Of a stretch of 7,162 nt of DNA, positions 6,529 through 7,162 are shown in pieces; position 1 is the stretch's first letter, and the number at the start of each line of letters is the position of its first letter. The position numbers and the translations under genes were made by a program. Below the pieces are notes generated by a model. It did not search any database and was not told the DNA's origin. It worked only from the letters and a program-made list of their open reading frames with translations. The stretch comes from Deltaproteobacteria bacterium (GTDB lineage Bacteria; Desulfobacterota; Syntrophobacteria; BM002), in the NCBI GenBank assembly GCA_017861095.1, contig JAGFXI010000099.1, forward strand, positions 1 through 7,162, in the 5' to 3' direction.

Positions 6529-6844
6529 TCTTAGCGTTCAGACAAGAATGCGCCTAAACGTCTGCTTCCCAAGCCCTTTAGCCGAATAGCATCGTCAGGG
6601 CTCAGGGCCACCCGAATCTGCTTGCTCTTAAGGGCGGCCGGGGTATACCGGCCAAGATTCCTTCAACCGGGGCGCGTGACTGACAAGGGACAGGTAGGGG
6701 TGAAAGCTTGGTCCTCGAAGTCGGAGTGAAAGTACGGCCGCTGAAGGGTGCGCGATTTCCGCCCAGATAACGACGCCTGTGGAACATACGTGACCTCCCG
6801 AAGCTTGCCACCGGAGGATTGACCTCTGGGTAACTCCGGTTAGG
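6529..6844 (-). promoter_or_regulatory. Long structured kup leader between riboswitch and start codon
   Basis: About 315 bases separate the aptamer from kup. No stem with a T run, hence no canonical intrinsic terminator, was found. Stems visible on the minus strand are ACCGGAG/CTCCGGT (6834-6840 with 6810-6816), GGCCGG/CCGGCC (6636-6653, loop TATACC) and AGCCCT/AGGGCT (6597-6602 with 6572-6577, about 45 bases before the kup start). It also holds a short ORF with a Shine-Dalgarno (6602-6787). Control could be by folding of the ORF's ribosome-binding site, by Rho, or by a terminator I missed. Confidence 0.5.
6602..6787 (-). CDS. Possible 61-aa leader ORF in the kup 5' region
   Basis: ATG at 6785-6787 is preceded by GGGAGG (6794-6799) with an ideal 6-base gap, and the frame runs to a TGA at 6602-6604, 73 bases before kup. 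The peptide (MFHRRRYLGGNRAPFSGRTF...) is basic, rich in Pro, Arg and Ser, has no membrane segment, and I recognise no family. The strong ribosome-binding site is the only positive sign; composition looks like chance translation. If translated, it could act as a leader peptide coupling riboswitch folding to Rho access. The frame also extends to a GTG at 6811. Confidence 0.25.
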   Translation of the reverse strand: MFHRRRYLGGNRAPFSGRTFTPTSRTKLSPLPVPCQSRAPVEGILAGIPRPPLRASRFGWP

Positions 6845-6960
6845 TCCTTCCCCCCGACGCCTACGAGGTTAGCTGACGGGCTCAGGCCGAAGAGGTTGCC
6901 CTACACCGCACGCGGTGATACGCCCCAGAAGTGGGTCCCCCGTTCCCGTCGGCGATCTGA
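6845..6960 (-). ncRNA. c-di-AMP riboswitch (ydaO/yuaA type) upstream of kup
   Basis: The minus strand shows the conserved blocks of the ydaO aptamer in order: GCCGACGGGAACGGGGGACC, then TGGGGCGTATC, a variable hairpin (CACCGCGTGCGGTG), GTAGGG, a loop, CCCGTCAGCTAACCTCGTAG, GCG, and the terminal GAAGGA. GCC/ACG at the 5' side pair with CGT/GGC at the 3' side to close P1. The aptamer binds cyclic di-AMP, a signal of high potassium, and usually turns off downstream K+ import or osmotic genes, which fits kup directly downstream. It starts one or two bases after the predicted transcription start. The host should therefore encode a DAC-domain c-di-AMP synthase. Identification is by recalled consensus, not a covariance-model search. 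Confidence 0.93.
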
Positions 6961-6967
6961 AGCCGGG

Positions 6968-6996
6968 ATGATAAAGGAATCGGAATGAAAGGTCAA
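6968..6996 (-). promoter_or_regulatory. Consensus sigma-70 promoter for the riboswitch-kup transcript
   Basis: On the minus strand TTGACC (6991-6996), exactly 17 bases, then TATCAT (6968-6973). The boxes match 5/6 each. The predicted start near 6961 coincides with the 5' edge of the riboswitch, and this independent agreement supports both calls. Confidence 0.8.
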
Positions 6997-7101
6997 GAAC
7001 GTGTGGGGTTCGCGATTCGGTCCTACACAGGCCGGTCTCGTACCTCTTCAAGCATAAGTCTACTAGTATCTAGTTGCACTGTTTAGCGCTATATGGTACA
7101 G

Positions 7102-7129
7102 TGGGTTGCATGAGCAGACAAGCAACCCA
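7102..7129 (+). repeat. 8-bp inverted repeat enclosing the transposase start codon
   Basis: TGGGTTGC (7102-7109) pairs perfectly with GCAACCCA (7122-7129), leaving a 12-base loop that begins with the ATG. In mRNA this would place the initiation region in a stable hairpin. Confidence 0.6.
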
Positions 7130-7162
7130 AATCAAGCCTACGGATGAGGAGCGGCGGACCCT
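7110..7162 (+). CDS. N terminus of a probable IS630-family transposase (runs off right edge)
   Basis: Seventeen codons are visible: MSRQATQIKPTDEERRT, then probably Leu. Short basic N termini followed by L/PTxEER.TLE are typical of IS630-type transposases, where this leads into a helix-turn-helix. The DDE catalytic region is off the window, so the family call rests on this resemblance alone. No good Shine-Dalgarno precedes the ATG. The start codon sits in the loop of a perfect 8-bp stem (7102-7129), which may limit translation. An unrelated small protein is the alternative. Confidence 0.5.
   Translation, partial: MSRQATQIKPTDEERRT

Larger units (their letters stand above)
7071..7162 (+). mobile_element. 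Probable left end of an IS630-like insertion sequence (partial)
   Basis: The base composition becomes more AT-rich near 7050, and a transposase-like start follows at 7110. The stretch TAGTTGCACTGTTTAGCGC and the arms CACTGT (7077-7082) and ACAGTG (7098-7103) could be terminal or promoter structure of the element. The boundary cannot be fixed, because the other end and its target duplication lie outside the window. Confidence 0.38.

Noticed and set aside
7001..7028. GTGT...ACAC flanked stretch with GGGGTTCGCGATTC resembling a tRNA T-arm
   Set aside because: No acceptor, D-arm or anticodon stem can be assembled around it.

Overview
This is a GC-rich bacterial chromosomal window with both coding strands in use. 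The mix of genes suggests a Gram-negative, Desulfobacterota- or NC10-like soil or sediment bacterium: a LUD-domain protein, a MucR/Ros-like regulator, a TVP38/VTT membrane protein, and a Kup potassium transporter behind a c-di-AMP riboswitch. That placement is inferred from gene content and codon bias only; no marker gene is present.

Layout, left to right. (1) At the left edge, the first 36 codons of an exported protein run leftwards and off the window. (2) A LUD-domain (LutC/YkgG-type) gene follows on the minus strand. Its 3' end is broken: the family's C-terminal tail is still readable to its own stop, but in another frame, which fits a loss of about 7 bases. (3) Divergent from it is a small basic MucR/Ros-like regulator on the plus strand. 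It has a consensus sigma-70 promoter, repeats at the start site that could be an operator, and no zinc ligands. (4) After a gene-free spacer of about 350 bases comes a plus-strand NCS2/AzgA-like permease. (5) A TVP38/VTT membrane protein converges on it from the minus strand. (6) Upstream of that on the same strand lies a full-length kup gene. (7) kup has a leader of more than 400 bases: a consensus promoter, a well-conserved c-di-AMP (ydaO-type) riboswitch, then a structured region of about 315 bases with a short ORF that has its own Shine-Dalgarno sequence. (8) At the right edge, the start of a probable IS630-type transposase gene runs rightwards off the window.

The best-supported functional unit is promoter - c-di-AMP riboswitch - kup. 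In known systems c-di-AMP reports high potassium and the riboswitch shuts off K+ uptake genes. TVP38 lies 332 bases downstream of kup on the same strand and has a weak promoter candidate of its own, so cotranscription is possible but not shown. The other genes look like independent units. I see no CRISPR array, tRNA or rRNA. The least ordinary items are the kup leader, whose aptamer tail can pair with the ribosome-binding site of the short ORF; the zinc-less MucR protein with its basic tail and candidate operator; and the frameshifted LUD gene.
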